The notes below the pieces were generated by a model. The model saw nothing but the letters and a program-made list of their open reading frames with translations. It did no database searches and was not told where the DNA came from. This document shows positions 32,516 through 40,241 of a stretch of 49,317 nucleotides of DNA, in pieces. The position numbers and the translations under genes are program-made. Each line of letters starts with the position of its first letter. Within the stretch, counting starts at the first letter, position 1. Source of the stretch: Bacteroidota bacterium (GTDB lineage Bacteria > Bacteroidota > Bacteroidia > Flavobacteriales > Flavobacteriaceae); contig JAEWCF010000015.1 of NCBI GenBank assembly GCA_023390775.1, forward strand, positions 1 to 49,317, in the 5' to 3' direction.

Positions 32516-32673
32516 TGTGGGTTTTGGGACCGTCAATCGTCAACTGTCAACTGTCAACCGGCAACCGTGAACCTTCCGTGCTCCTGTGCTCCTCTTTCGG
32601 TTTTGAGTTCTGAGTTTTGGGTTTTGGGTTCGTTAACCGTTAACCGTAAACACCAAACACTCTTCAATCAACA

Positions 32674-32703
32674 AAAAAGGCCGCCCTTTTGGACAGCCTT
32701 TTT
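32674..32703 (-). terminator. Intrinsic terminator of the fasciclin gene
   Basis: AAAAAGGC / GCCTTTTT (32674-32681, 32696-32703) with a partly paired inner stem around a TTTT loop. On the minus strand it follows the fasciclin stop codon and ends in a T run. Confidence 0.7.
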
Positions 32704-32722
32704 CACTTGAATTAATAAACAC

Positions 32723-33274
32723 CTATTTCGGCAGCAGGACATCTCCAATCACGTGGATGATCCCGTTTGAAGTTTCGATTGAGGCGACGATTTCAGATCC
32801 GTTGACAAAAGTCTTGTCGCCCTGTTTGGTGATCTTGACTTTATGGGGCGCCACCATTTCAAATTCCTGCCCGTCCTGCATGTAGTCTGTTTTTAGCACT
32901 CCAACGTAAGTATGGTATTCAAGGATGGATTTCAGGTCTTCTTTTTTCTCGGGTTTCAGCAATCCCTCAACAGTTCCGGCAGGCAACTTGTCAAATGCCG
33001 CGTTGGTGGGTGCGAATACGGTAAAAGGCCCGGCGTTGCTCAGTGCGTCCACCAGCCCTGCGGCTTTCACAGCCGTTACCAGCGTCGTGTGGTCCTTGCT
33101 GCCCACCGCGGTCTGGACCACATTTGGTTTTGAGGTTTCGTCCACCACTCCTGACTGGCCGGTGGCTTCGGTCTGAGGATCGGCCGCCACCTGGGGTTGT
33201 TCGGCTTCGGCCTGTTTGCAGCCCCATGCGGTAATGAGGGCGGCAAGCAATAAAGGTTTGATCAAAGTTTTCAT
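32723..33274 (-). CDS. Fasciclin (FAS1) domain lipoprotein
   Basis: 183 residues. Lipoprotein signal ending ALITAWGCKQAEA, an acidic linker, then one FAS1 domain (about 55-183) with the H1 block GPFTVFAPTNAAFDKLP, the middle LKSILEYHTYVG, and the H2 block NGIIHVIGDVLLPK. FAS1 domains mediate adhesion or binding at the cell surface; the ligand is unknown. A Crp/Fnr-type operator with a -7 element lies directly upstream, so it belongs to the denitrification regulon despite the lack of an obvious respiratory role. Confidence 0.93.
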   Translation of the reverse strand: MKTLIKPLLLAALITAWGCKQAEAEQPQVAADPQTEATGQSGVVDETSKPNVVQTAVGSKDHTTLVTAVKAAGLVDALSNAGPFTVFAPTNAAFDKLPAGTVEGLLKPEKKEDLKSILEYHTYVGVLKTDYMQDGQEFEMVAPHKVKITKQGDKTFVNGSEIVASIETSNGIIHVIGDVLLPK

Positions 33275-33293
33275 CGGTTATGGATTTATACCG

Positions 33294-33338
33294 CAAAGTT
33301 TTTGATTCCTAAGGTCTTAAAGTATGATTTATGTCATA
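33294..33338 (-). promoter_or_regulatory. Crp/Fnr-type operator and -7-like element for the fasciclin gene
   Basis: The palindrome TATGATTTATGTCATA at 33323-33338 has perfect arms, and AAACTTTG on the minus strand (33301-33294) is one mismatch from TAnnTTTG. Centres are 33 nt apart. The operator lies inside the 3' end of the upstream membrane-protein gene. Confidence 0.7.
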
Positions 33339-34553
33339 ATCCCGATTTTTTTCCGGGATGATGGACAGGAATGCCAGAGACCCTATTCCCAAGACCATAA
33401 CCACCGAAACTATAAACAGCATCTCATTCGCAAACGGGATGACCGTGTAGCTGAAAGCACCGATTCCCTGAGCTGCCAGAACGCATTCGTTGAGCAGGAT
33501 GCCTATGGAAAAAATCAGTAATGACCATAATATTCCTTTCCTCGCCGAAAGTAGGCGGTTTGCATACACGAAAAACAAAATAAAAAGCGAGATCACGGCC
33601 AGCAGCACAAGGTGGAGATAGGCAATTACGATGGGCCTGAATCCAAATGCGAGCTTGCTGATTTCGGGAATGGTGGATCCCAACTGCAACACGATTTTGA
33701 TGCTGCACGCGACTCCCACAAAAAGCAATACGTACCTGAGGATATAGGGCAGCCAGTAAAGTGCCGAAGGTTTCGTCTTGATCAGCGCAAGGATCTGGAG
33801 GGCCCACGCATAGGTTTGGGCCAAGGCCGATGCGACCACCAGCACATACACCCAAACGGGAAGTTCCAACCACAATGCTGACAGGAAGTATGCCGGAATG
33901 CACGATATGAAAAACCATCGAAAGACTTCCTTGTGCACGCGAGCCGTCCCATCAATGAAATCCGCCAGCAGGCCCATACAGGCAAAAAAGAACCAGCCGT
34001 TGTATTGGAAATGGAGGAAATAATAGGAGGTGGCCAGGTATTCTTTTTGGTGCATGTGGCCTTTGAGCATCATGTAGGCGAGAGCAAAGACCCCCAGTGT
34101 TGAAAGGAAATTAAAGAAAAGCGCCGCCCTGAACCAGTTCGCCGCAATTGGATTTATTCTGTACCTCCGAAGGGTTCTCACATACGCAATCGTAAACCAG
34201 TATCCGGAGGCGATTGCCATCAATAAGAAGGCAATGCTGGCTGCCCCAAACCCGAAGCCGAGGAACGAAACGAGCATTCCGTAGGAGGCGACCGCATTGA
34301 CAAAGAAGATGCGGTTATAGTTTGACATTTTAAAATCGAAGTTCACCCGCGCAACGCTCTGCACCAGCAAGACCATGAGCGCGTGCCCGATCCATGCGTA
34401 AAAAGCGAAATGATAGTGCGAAAACTGAATGTATTTTTGATTGAAAACGGGGAATTCGAACCCGATCTTGTACCGCATCAGCAACCCCAACAACGCGACA
34501 ATCAGCAAATTGACCAGTGCCATCCGGAGCCAGAAGCGCGAATTGAATTCCAT
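33309..34553 (-). CDS. Polytopic His-rich membrane protein of the denitrification regulon (unknown function)
   Basis: 414 residues with about 12 predicted membrane helices. Intramembrane candidate ligands are H46-x-H48 in FSHYHFAFYAW, H57, H181 in LHFQYNGWFF and H314 in AYLHLVLLAV, a pattern that suggests haem or copper binding. It resembles the protein starting at 48318, which shares HxHxAxxxW at the same residue numbers, LHFQ(Y/F)NGW and the C-terminal (L/I)HL block. It is not NosY or canonical NorB; NnrS-like or haem-copper-oxidase-like are possible relatives that I cannot confirm. The gene overlaps the end of the Crp/Fnr gene (TGATG), so the two are translationally coupled. Confidence 0.75.
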   Translation of the reverse strand: MEFNSRFWLRMALVNLLIVALLGLLMRYKIGFEFPVFNQKYIQFSHYHFAFYAWIGHALMVLLVQSVARVNFDFKMSNYNRIFFVNAVASYGMLVSFLGFGFGAASIAFLLMAIASGYWFTIAYVRTLRRYRINPIAANWFRAALFFNFLSTLGVFALAYMMLKGHMHQKEYLATSYYFLHFQYNGWFFFACMGLLADFIDGTARVHKEVFRWFFISCIPAYFLSALWLELPVWVYVLVVASALAQTYAWALQILALIKTKPSALYWLPYILRYVLLFVGVACSIKIVLQLGSTIPEISKLAFGFRPIVIAYLHLVLLAVISLFILFFVYANRLLSARKGILWSLLIFSIGILLNECVLAAQGIGAFSYTVIPFANEMLFIVSVVMVLGIGSLAFLSIIPEKNRDYDINHTLRP

Positions 34554-35140
34554 CAGTAATAAACTTTATGATTTTTGATTTCGATCTTTTTTTCGGCATT
34601 GAGTTTCGCGAGGGCACGGATGACCGTTTCCACCCGAAGCCCCGTGAAATTGGCGATTTCCTGTCGTGTATAAGGAATCATCTCGCGTTCCTTACCGGCC
34701 GATTTGCGCGTCGCCTTCAAAAAGGCCATGATCCGGAAAACCGGGCTTTGGTTGATGATATCGCTTGAAGTCTTGGCCTTTGAATGGATGCGGCGGGCCA
34801 TGAGCGTGAGAAAATATTTCTGGATTCCGGGGTACTCGTCCAGGATCTTGAGGAATTTGTCCTTGGAAAGTTTCACGATCTTGGTGTCGTGGAAGGCCAT
34901 CGCCGTGGCGGGATACTTCTCATCGATGAACAACGGGGGTTCTCCAAAACTCTGCCCTTCGAAAAAATACCCCTGCGTAAATTCCTTGCCCTTGTCGTTG
35001 GTGTTGAACATTTTCACGCAACCCTCAACAATCTGGTAGTAGAAATTCGCGTGCGCATCTTCGTCAAAAATGACATCGCCCTTCCGGTACACTTTGGCAA
35101 TGGCGCCCCACGTATAAAGCAAATCAAGGTCTATGTGCAT
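34553..35140 (-). CDS. Crp/Fnr-family transcriptional regulator
   Basis: 195 residues. N-terminal cyclic-nucleotide-binding-like beta barrel (about 15-110, with FFEGQSFGEPPLFIDEKYPA), a long dimer helix (LDEYPGIQKYFLTLMARRIH), and a winged helix-turn-helix with YTRQEIANFTGLRVETVIRA as recognition region. The only Cys is in EGCVKMF, so the FNR-type 4Fe-4S cluster is absent; a haem (DNR-like) or other sensor mode is more likely. A palindrome with -7 elements on both sides lies upstream, and the same palindrome recurs at five other promoters here, so this is the probable regulator of the island and of itself. Confidence 0.93.
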   Translation of the reverse strand: MHIDLDLLYTWGAIAKVYRKGDVIFDEDAHANFYYQIVEGCVKMFNTNDKGKEFTQGYFFEGQSFGEPPLFIDEKYPATAMAFHDTKIVKLSKDKFLKILDEYPGIQKYFLTLMARRIHSKAKTSSDIINQSPVFRIMAFLKATRKSAGKEREMIPYTRQEIANFTGLRVETVIRALAKLNAEKKIEIKNHKVYY

Positions 35141-35168
35141 CCTCTTGCGGACTAAGTTGAAACTCGCA

Positions 35169-35213
35169 CAAAAATACTTTACGCAAATTGTGCATTATAT
35201 GATACAGGTCATA
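35169..35213 (-). promoter_or_regulatory. Crp/Fnr-type operator and -7 element for crp (autoregulation)
   Basis: Operator TATGATACAGGTCATA at 35198-35213. Toward crp, TATTTTTG (minus, 35176-35169) is a perfect TAnnTTTG with a 33-nt centre distance and a 28-nt gap to the start codon. Confidence 0.8.
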
Positions 35214-35242
35214 TTATCGCGATTATCGGCGACGTAATTTTG
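35198..35242 (+). promoter_or_regulatory. Same operator with a -7 element for the copper-uptake operon
   Basis: Using the same palindrome, TAATTTTG at 35235-35242 is again 33 nt from the operator centre on the plus strand. Only 4 nt separate it from the ATG at 35247, so the predicted transcript starts at the start codon. Confidence 0.8.
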
Positions 35243-35246
35243 GGAC

Positions 35247-35615
35247 ATGCTAAAGTCAGTGTCACTTTTAATTGCCCTGATCTTCTTTTCCCGGCCGGTC
35301 TTGCCGCTGGTTTCCTACGTGCTCAATTACGATTATGTCGTCACCGAACTCTGTATCAATAAAGATAATACAAATACCAAATGCCACGGGAAATGCCAGC
35401 TCAAAAAGGAACTGGCGAATGCCTCGCATTCCGAGTCCGGGAGCCAGCATCAGCAAAAAGGCAAATTTGCCGAGATCGAACTTTTCTTCCTTGAACCATT
35501 TCCGCTTTTAATTCCGATGCCCGCAGCCGAAACTTGCCCGGCACAGTTCACGTACCTGAACGAATATCGTTTCCTGCAGATGCGCGGCGTGTGGCATCCT
35601 CCTGCACTCGGATGA
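35247..35615 (+). CDS. Small exported Cys-rich protein heading the copper-uptake operon
   Basis: 122 residues with an N-terminal hydrophobic segment (MLKSVSLLIALIFFSRPVLP). It has the block NYDYVVTELCINKDN followed by CHGKCQLKKEL and a C-terminal WHPPALG. This pattern occurs in short Bacteroidota proteins found next to TonB-dependent receptors, whose role is not known. The Cys-x-x-x-Cys with an adjacent His could bind copper. It lies first in the operon with the Met/His-rich lipoprotein and the copper receptor, under the divergent Crp/Fnr operator. The start codon sits at the predicted transcription start. Confidence 0.75.
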   Translation: MLKSVSLLIALIFFSRPVLPLVSYVLNYDYVVTELCINKDNTNTKCHGKCQLKKELANASHSESGSQHQQKGKFAEIELFFLEPFPLLIPMPAAETCPAQFTYLNEYRFLQMRGVWHPPALG

Positions 35616-35668
35616 TTTTTCCGGCGCTTCGGCGCAAAACCTACAAATTACAATTTAAGAAAAATCAG

Positions 35669-36499
35669 ATGAAAACGATAAAATTGCTTATCGCAGGCAT
35701 GATCTGCGCCTTGTCCGCATGTACTTCGGACGACAACCAAACCACCCGTGAGCCCGAAAACTTTGTCCTTGCCCGCGAAATTTCCAATTCGGAACACCAG
35801 ATTGAGATTTACACCGCAACGGGGCAATTTGTCCAGGGCCACAACGACATTTACTTCAAGATCAGGGACCGCGAGAGCGGAAATTACCTGCCCGGCGCCC
35901 AAATGACCGTGCTGCCCCTCATGCAAATGACCATGATGCAGCATTCCTGCCCGGTTACGGCCGTAACTTCAAGTTCCGCCAACCCGGAGATTTATGCCAC
36001 CCGGATTATTTTCCAGATGGCCGGCAACGATATGGAGGGTTGGACCCTGAAGGTCGATTATACGCTGAACGGCAACGCCTATTCGGCCGAGGGCGCGATC
36101 GATGTTTTACCGTCAGTCCTGAGAACGGTCAATTCCTTTACCGGTTCCGACGGATCGAAATATGTGATGGCGCTGGTAGGGCCTGCCACTCCTTCGGTCG
36201 CCATGAATGAAATGGTCGTGGCGGTGTACAGAATGGAATCGATGATGGACTTCGCGCCCGTTTCCGGCTATACCGTTAAAATTGACCCGCGCATGCCGGG
36301 GATGGGCAACCATTCTTCGCCCAACAACACCGATTTGGTGCAGTCCGGTGAATTTTACTCCGGAACCCTTTCGCTCACCATGACCGGCCTTTGGCGCATC
36401 AACATGATCCTTGAATCTGCCGATGGAACGCCCGTCAAGGGCGAGGCGGTGACCGAAACCAACCCGCAAAGCTCATTGTATTTTGAACTGGAATTCTAG
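35669..36499 (+). CDS. Met/His-rich lipoprotein, possible copper-binding protein (YtkA/FixH-like)
   Basis: 276 residues from MKTIKLLIAGMICALSACTS, a lipoprotein signal; the frame is open for 45 codons further up, but those overlap the previous gene. The body holds two similar Ig-like halves of about 110 residues each (from EIYTATGQFVQGHNDIYFKI and from KYVMALVGPATPSVAMNEMV). Each half carries a Met/His cluster, MQMTMMQHSCPV and RMPGMGNHSSP, consistent with Cu(I) binding. By position between a small Cys protein and a NosA-like receptor, it probably captures copper destined for NosZ and NorB. The binding role is inferred. Confidence 0.75.
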   Translation: MKTIKLLIAGMICALSACTSDDNQTTREPENFVLAREISNSEHQIEIYTATGQFVQGHNDIYFKIRDRESGNYLPGAQMTVLPLMQMTMMQHSCPVTAVTSSSANPEIYATRIIFQMAGNDMEGWTLKVDYTLNGNAYSAEGAIDVLPSVLRTVNSFTGSDGSKYVMALVGPATPSVAMNEMVVAVYRMESMMDFAPVSGYTVKIDPRMPGMGNHSSPNNTDLVQSGEFYSGTLSLTMTGLWRINMILESADGTPVKGEAVTETNPQSSLYFELEF

Positions 36500-36519
36500 G
36501 AAATTCAAATCCCTACATC

Positions 36520-38496
36520 ATGAAATCCCTGTTTTTTCAATGCCTCGCGTTGTTATGTGCCTTTATGGCCCATTCCCAGGCGCAGGATACCGTGCGCTCG
36601 CTGGAAGAAGTCATCGTCATCGCGCCTAAAAAAGATTTGAACCTGCGGCACGCCAAACCGTTGGCGACCCTGGATGAATTCCTAGATTCCGGGAACGTGG
36701 GCATGATCCGCCGCGGAACATACGCCTGGGAACCCATGATTAATGGCATGGCTACCGAGCGCACCCTGATCACCATCGAAGGCATGCACATTTTTGGCGC
36801 CTGTACCGACAAGATGGACCCGATCACCTCCTATGTTGAAGTCTCAAACCTCAACGAAGCCAATCTCGCCTCGGGCCAGCAGGGAGCGCAATTTGGTGCT
36901 ACAATTGGCGGGGCGGTGGACCTCAGGCGCAACCGCACGGGATTCGCCGAACTCGGCTTGAAGACCATCGGCAATCTCGGTTACGAGACCAATGGAAGCC
37001 AGAAGATTGCGGGAGCTGGGATCAATTATTCCACGCGAAACTTTTTTATCGATACCGACATAATGTTCCGCAACGCCGACGATTATCGCGCAGGAAACAA
37101 CAAAAAAATTCCCTTTTCGCAGTTTTCAAAGGTCAATGCGTCGGTGATGTCGGCCATCAGGACCGGCAGGCGAAGCCAACTGGAGGCATCGGTAATCCTG
37201 GATCGCGCCACCGATGTCGGGTACCCGGCGCTTCCCATGGACGTTTCGCTCGCCGAGGCTGTAATCGCGTCACTCCGATATGAAGTCGCTCCCGCCGACA
37301 CTACGTTCCAAAAATGGGAAACCAAAGTTTATGTCAATGCCGTAACCCATATCATGGACGATACGCAAAGGCCTGATGTGCCCATGCACATGGACATGCC
37401 CGGCCGCACACGCACATTGGGCGCATACTCACTCTTGACGGGTGCACGCGGCAAACATAAATTCCGCGCGAATTTCAATGGTTATTACAATGCTTCGCTG
37501 GCCGAAATGACCATGTATCCCGAAGATTCCTCCCAAAGCGAAATGTTCATGCTCACCTGGCCGGACGTCCGCACCGTTTACAGCGGGCTATTCGTGGAGG
37601 ATGCATACGAATTCCATTGCCATTCGGTGCTGAAGGTTTCCGCGGCAGCGGGCTGGCACAGCAATTCCCTCGAAAGCGATTTCGGGTTGTCAAGCCTCCG
37701 GATCTTTTACCCGGAGATGCAACGCACCCGGAATCGAATGCTAAAAAATCTTTCGGCCAACTATCGATTGGGCAAGGCGGCCTGGTTTTCCCTCGGCGGG
37801 GCATACGGCGAACGTGCGCCCTCGGTGTCCGAAGGCTACGGATTCTACCTGTTCAACAGCTTCGACAATCATGATTACATCGGCAATCCAAACCTGCCGA
37901 ACGAAAAGTCACTCGAAGCGAATGCATCGGCAGGATATGACTTTGGGAAATCGTCGGTAAAGGTGCAGGGCAACTATTTTTACATCATCGACTACATTAT
38001 CGCCCGTCCCCGGGAAGAACTCTCTCCGATGACCCTCGGGGCGGCAGGCGTCAGGGCTTATGAGTCCACCCGTTATGCGCAGATCGTGAATGTTTCGGCC
38101 TCGATGGAACTGCAGTTGCACCCAAACCTGCGCGGAAAGGCGAAACTCACTTACGGATATGGCGCCGATGACAGGGGTGGACGGCTCCCATTGATCGCGC
38201 CGTTGGATTATGCCGGTGCGCTTCAATTCAAAAAGGGCCGGTTTATGGGCGAAGCCACCTTACGCGGGAATGCCATACAAACTCGCTATGCACCTGAGTT
38301 TGGTGAGGACCGCACGCCGGCCTTTGCCATTCTGGATGCATCGGCGGGGTATAACTTCGCGTTGGGTGCGGCCAGGATTAATTGCAGGGCCGGTGTCGAA
38401 AATGTTTTTGACGCGTACTATTCGACCTTCTCGGATTGGAACAACCTGCCCAGGAAAGGGCGGAACCTGTATGTCAACCTGGTCGTTTTGAAATAG
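36520..38496 (+). CDS. TonB-dependent copper receptor (NosA/OprC-like)
   Basis: 658 residues with signal peptide ending AHSQAQ. The plug domain contains IRRGTYAWEPMINGMATERT and IEGMHIFGACTDKMDPITSY, which resembles the NosA/OprC plug motif with a Cys and Met used for copper binding. The beta-barrel continues to the C-terminal strand GRNLYVNLVVLK. NosA and OprC import copper across the outer membrane, and nosA was found through its need for N2O reductase maturation. No carboxypeptidase-like N-terminal domain is present. The 3' end overlaps norB tail to tail by 79 bp. Confidence 0.88.
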   Translation: MKSLFFQCLALLCAFMAHSQAQDTVRSLEEVIVIAPKKDLNLRHAKPLATLDEFLDSGNVGMIRRGTYAWEPMINGMATERTLITIEGMHIFGACTDKMDPITSYVEVSNLNEANLASGQQGAQFGATIGGAVDLRRNRTGFAELGLKTIGNLGYETNGSQKIAGAGINYSTRNFFIDTDIMFRNADDYRAGNNKKIPFSQFSKVNASVMSAIRTGRRSQLEASVILDRATDVGYPALPMDVSLAEAVIASLRYEVAPADTTFQKWETKVYVNAVTHIMDDTQRPDVPMHMDMPGRTRTLGAYSLLTGARGKHKFRANFNGYYNASLAEMTMYPEDSSQSEMFMLTWPDVRTVYSGLFVEDAYEFHCHSVLKVSAAAGWHSNSLESDFGLSSLRIFYPEMQRTRNRMLKNLSANYRLGKAAWFSLGGAYGERAPSVSEGYGFYLFNSFDNHDYIGNPNLPNEKSLEANASAGYDFGKSSVKVQGNYFYIIDYIIARPREELSPMTLGAAGVRAYESTRYAQIVNVSASMELQLHPNLRGKAKLTYGYGADDRGGRLPLIAPLDYAGALQFKKGRFMGEATLRGNAIQTRYAPEFGEDRTPAFAILDASAGYNFALGAARINCRAGVENVFDAYYSTFSDWNNLPRKGRNLYVNLVVLK

Positions 38497-39824
38497 TGGT
38501 CAGATCGATCATCGGTTTTGCCAGTGGCGAATGTGCGCAGGAATGTAGCCAGCATTGGCAGCGCCATCATCGATAGCCCAGCCAAAATCCCTATCCCGAA
38601 TAGCAGGAATCCCATGTAAATGAAGTGTTGCCCGTCCTGCATGCTTTTGAAAGTCGATCCGTCGCCGGCGTACATCCAAAGGCTTTTTCGAAGACCTGCC
38701 GCCAGTAGACAGATCCAAAAGAACATCAGCGAGAAGTTGAAGATCCTGAAGCCGCGCCTGATACCCGTCCAGTTCAATGCCGGATCCAGTCCTTTGGCAA
38801 TATAGGCAAGCGATGCGAGCAGTATGGTGGTATTGATCCCGATCGTCGTTCCCATCGAATGCGCCACCGTGATGTGCGTCCCGTGGGTGAAATAGTTGAT
38901 GGCGGGGATCGAGAAGAGCAAGGCCAGCAGAAGGTTCAGGAAAATCCAGAAATCGGTGACCGCGAGGATGGTCGCCGGCATTTCGCCAAGGCGCTGTTCC
39001 GACGTGAGGCCTTTACGCCATTGGTATATCATATGGAAAAGGATGATCCATTCGGTCATGCTGATGCCGTAGGAAACCACCCTGATCCAAGGCGCCGAGG
39101 GGACGATGTAAATGTGGTGCGCCCATCCGAACATTAAATTTGAAAGCCCCAGGAAATAAAAGAAAAAGGCCGTTCGGTTACGGCCTGCAGACCCGGCGCC
39201 GATCCGTGACATCAAATAGATCGCGGTGCCGTATACCAACATGTTCCAGGCTCCCACGAAAGATCCGCCGGCCTTCCACTGTATCGTAAGCGATTTGATG
39301 AAGTCACCGCCAACCTCCCGGTGCATCCATAGGCACGCTTCGCCCAAGTGATAGAGCATCAGTACGATTCCGGTTGCCCACATGTAATTGTAGACCGGCC
39401 AATTCCTGATCTTCGAGGCAATCTTGGCGTAGTGGATGCCAAACAGCACCCATCCGGCCATAATCGGAAGGATCAAAAGCGGAGGAAATTCGAGGTATTC
39501 TCTGCCGCCAAAATTGGAAGTCAGGTAACTGCAAATGATGGCGATGCCGGTGAGGGTGAAAATCGCGAAATGGATGCGAGGCATAAGAGGGCTCGTCAGT
39601 GGGGCATGCTCCTGCATGTAATGATAAACGCCGCCGGTGGCCGCGAGGATGATCCAGGAAATGACGCTGGTCACGTGCAGGGGCCGGATTTCGGTAAACG
39701 GGAGCGATTCCTTGATGAATGCGGGCATAATGTATTGGATTCCGCCCAGGATGCCGAAGGCCATTCCCGTAAGCAATGTCAAAAGAGAAACGGCGAGAAA
39801 GAGGTAGGCCGCGTTATTCTTCAT
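38418..39824 (-). CDS. norB: NorB-like haem-copper nitric oxide reductase subunit with unusual ligands
   Basis: 468 residues from MKNNAAYLFLAVSL; the frame is open 80 codons further but runs into norC. About 12 membrane helices. Conserved ligands: H50 in helix II (EIRPLHVTSV), the pair H236-H237 (FGWAHHIYIVP) and H322 (THGTHITVAH). Unusual: the helix X low-spin haem position reads AHSMG, so M324 replaces the second His of HxH, and helix VI (WKAGGSFVGAWNML) has neither the FeB His nor the Glu residues of canonical NorB. The norC gene overlaps its start by 11 nt, which supports NO reduction. It may belong to one of the non-canonical NOR families. Confidence 0.8.
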   Translation of the reverse strand: MKNNAAYLFLAVSLLTLLTGMAFGILGGIQYIMPAFIKESLPFTEIRPLHVTSVISWIILAATGGVYHYMQEHAPLTSPLMPRIHFAIFTLTGIAIICSYLTSNFGGREYLEFPPLLILPIMAGWVLFGIHYAKIASKIRNWPVYNYMWATGIVLMLYHLGEACLWMHREVGGDFIKSLTIQWKAGGSFVGAWNMLVYGTAIYLMSRIGAGSAGRNRTAFFFYFLGLSNLMFGWAHHIYIVPSAPWIRVVSYGISMTEWIILFHMIYQWRKGLTSEQRLGEMPATILAVTDFWIFLNLLLALLFSIPAINYFTHGTHITVAHSMGTTIGINTTILLASLAYIAKGLDPALNWTGIRRGFRIFNFSLMFFWICLLAAGLRKSLWMYAGDGSTFKSMQDGQHFIYMGFLLFGIGILAGLSMMALPMLATFLRTFATGKTDDRSDHYFKTTRLTYRFRPFLGRLFQSEKVE

Positions 39825-40236
39825 TTTTGTATTGAATTTGGACCCAGCCGTCAGGGCGGATGGTCGCTTCGTAATTGGGGAAATAGCCGGTTTTGTCCAC
39901 GTGCGACAGGAACGCGATAATAGACGCCTGCTCATCGGGGCTGAAATTGAATACAGGCATCGCACCCACTCCCGCCGATAGCATGGCCTTGATATACTTC
40001 GGGCCTTTTCCCGGTGCCGATGCGACATTGGTAAGATCGGGGCCAAGGTATCCGCCCAGGCCATAAAACTGATGGCAGGCCGCGCAATTGTTTTTCTGCC
40101 AGAGAGTTTGTCCGCGCAGAGCTTGGGAATCCATCTTCACGTTCGATCCTTCGCCATAAACCGAATAATTGTGCACGGCAAACAACAAGGCAAGCGCAGC
40201 GAGGATGGCCAGATATAGCGGCGTGGTCTTTTGCAT
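39814..40236 (-). CDS. norC: NorC-like cytochrome c subunit of nitric oxide reductase
   Basis: 140 residues from MQKTTPLYLAILAALALLFA, a single membrane anchor. The haem c site is NNCAACHQFYGLGGYLGPDL, matching the NorC signature around CxxCH, followed by TNVASAPGKG and a distal Met in GAMPVFNFS. NorC passes electrons from periplasmic donors to NorB. A -7 element TAGGTTTG ends 5 nt before this start, so an upstream in-frame ATG at 40264-40266 is excluded and the mRNA looks leaderless. Confidence 0.92.
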   Translation of the reverse strand: MQKTTPLYLAILAALALLFAVHNYSVYGEGSNVKMDSQALRGQTLWQKNNCAACHQFYGLGGYLGPDLTNVASAPGKGPKYIKAMLSAGVGAMPVFNFSPDEQASIIAFLSHVDKTGYFPNYEATIRPDGWVQIQYKNEE

Positions 40237-40241
40237 GTTGG

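Larger units (their letters stand above)
31476..32660. repeat. Non-coding repeat island built from short degenerate motifs
   Basis: About 1.2 kb without a credible gene. It is made of runs of two motif types: one of GAACCGTCAACTGTCAACTG type (variants of AACCGT / AACTGT), the other of TTTTGAGTTCTGAGTTCTGG type, with CAGCTGTCAGTCATCAGTCATC blocks between them. Short open frames inside it are low-complexity. Similar motif islands occur between operons in many Bacteroidota genomes; the function is unknown. It separates the nos operon from the fasciclin gene. Confidence 0.85.

Noticed and set aside
39825..40064. Longer norB start 80 codons upstream
   Set aside because: The extra residues overlap norC and are Arg/Ser-rich without membrane character.
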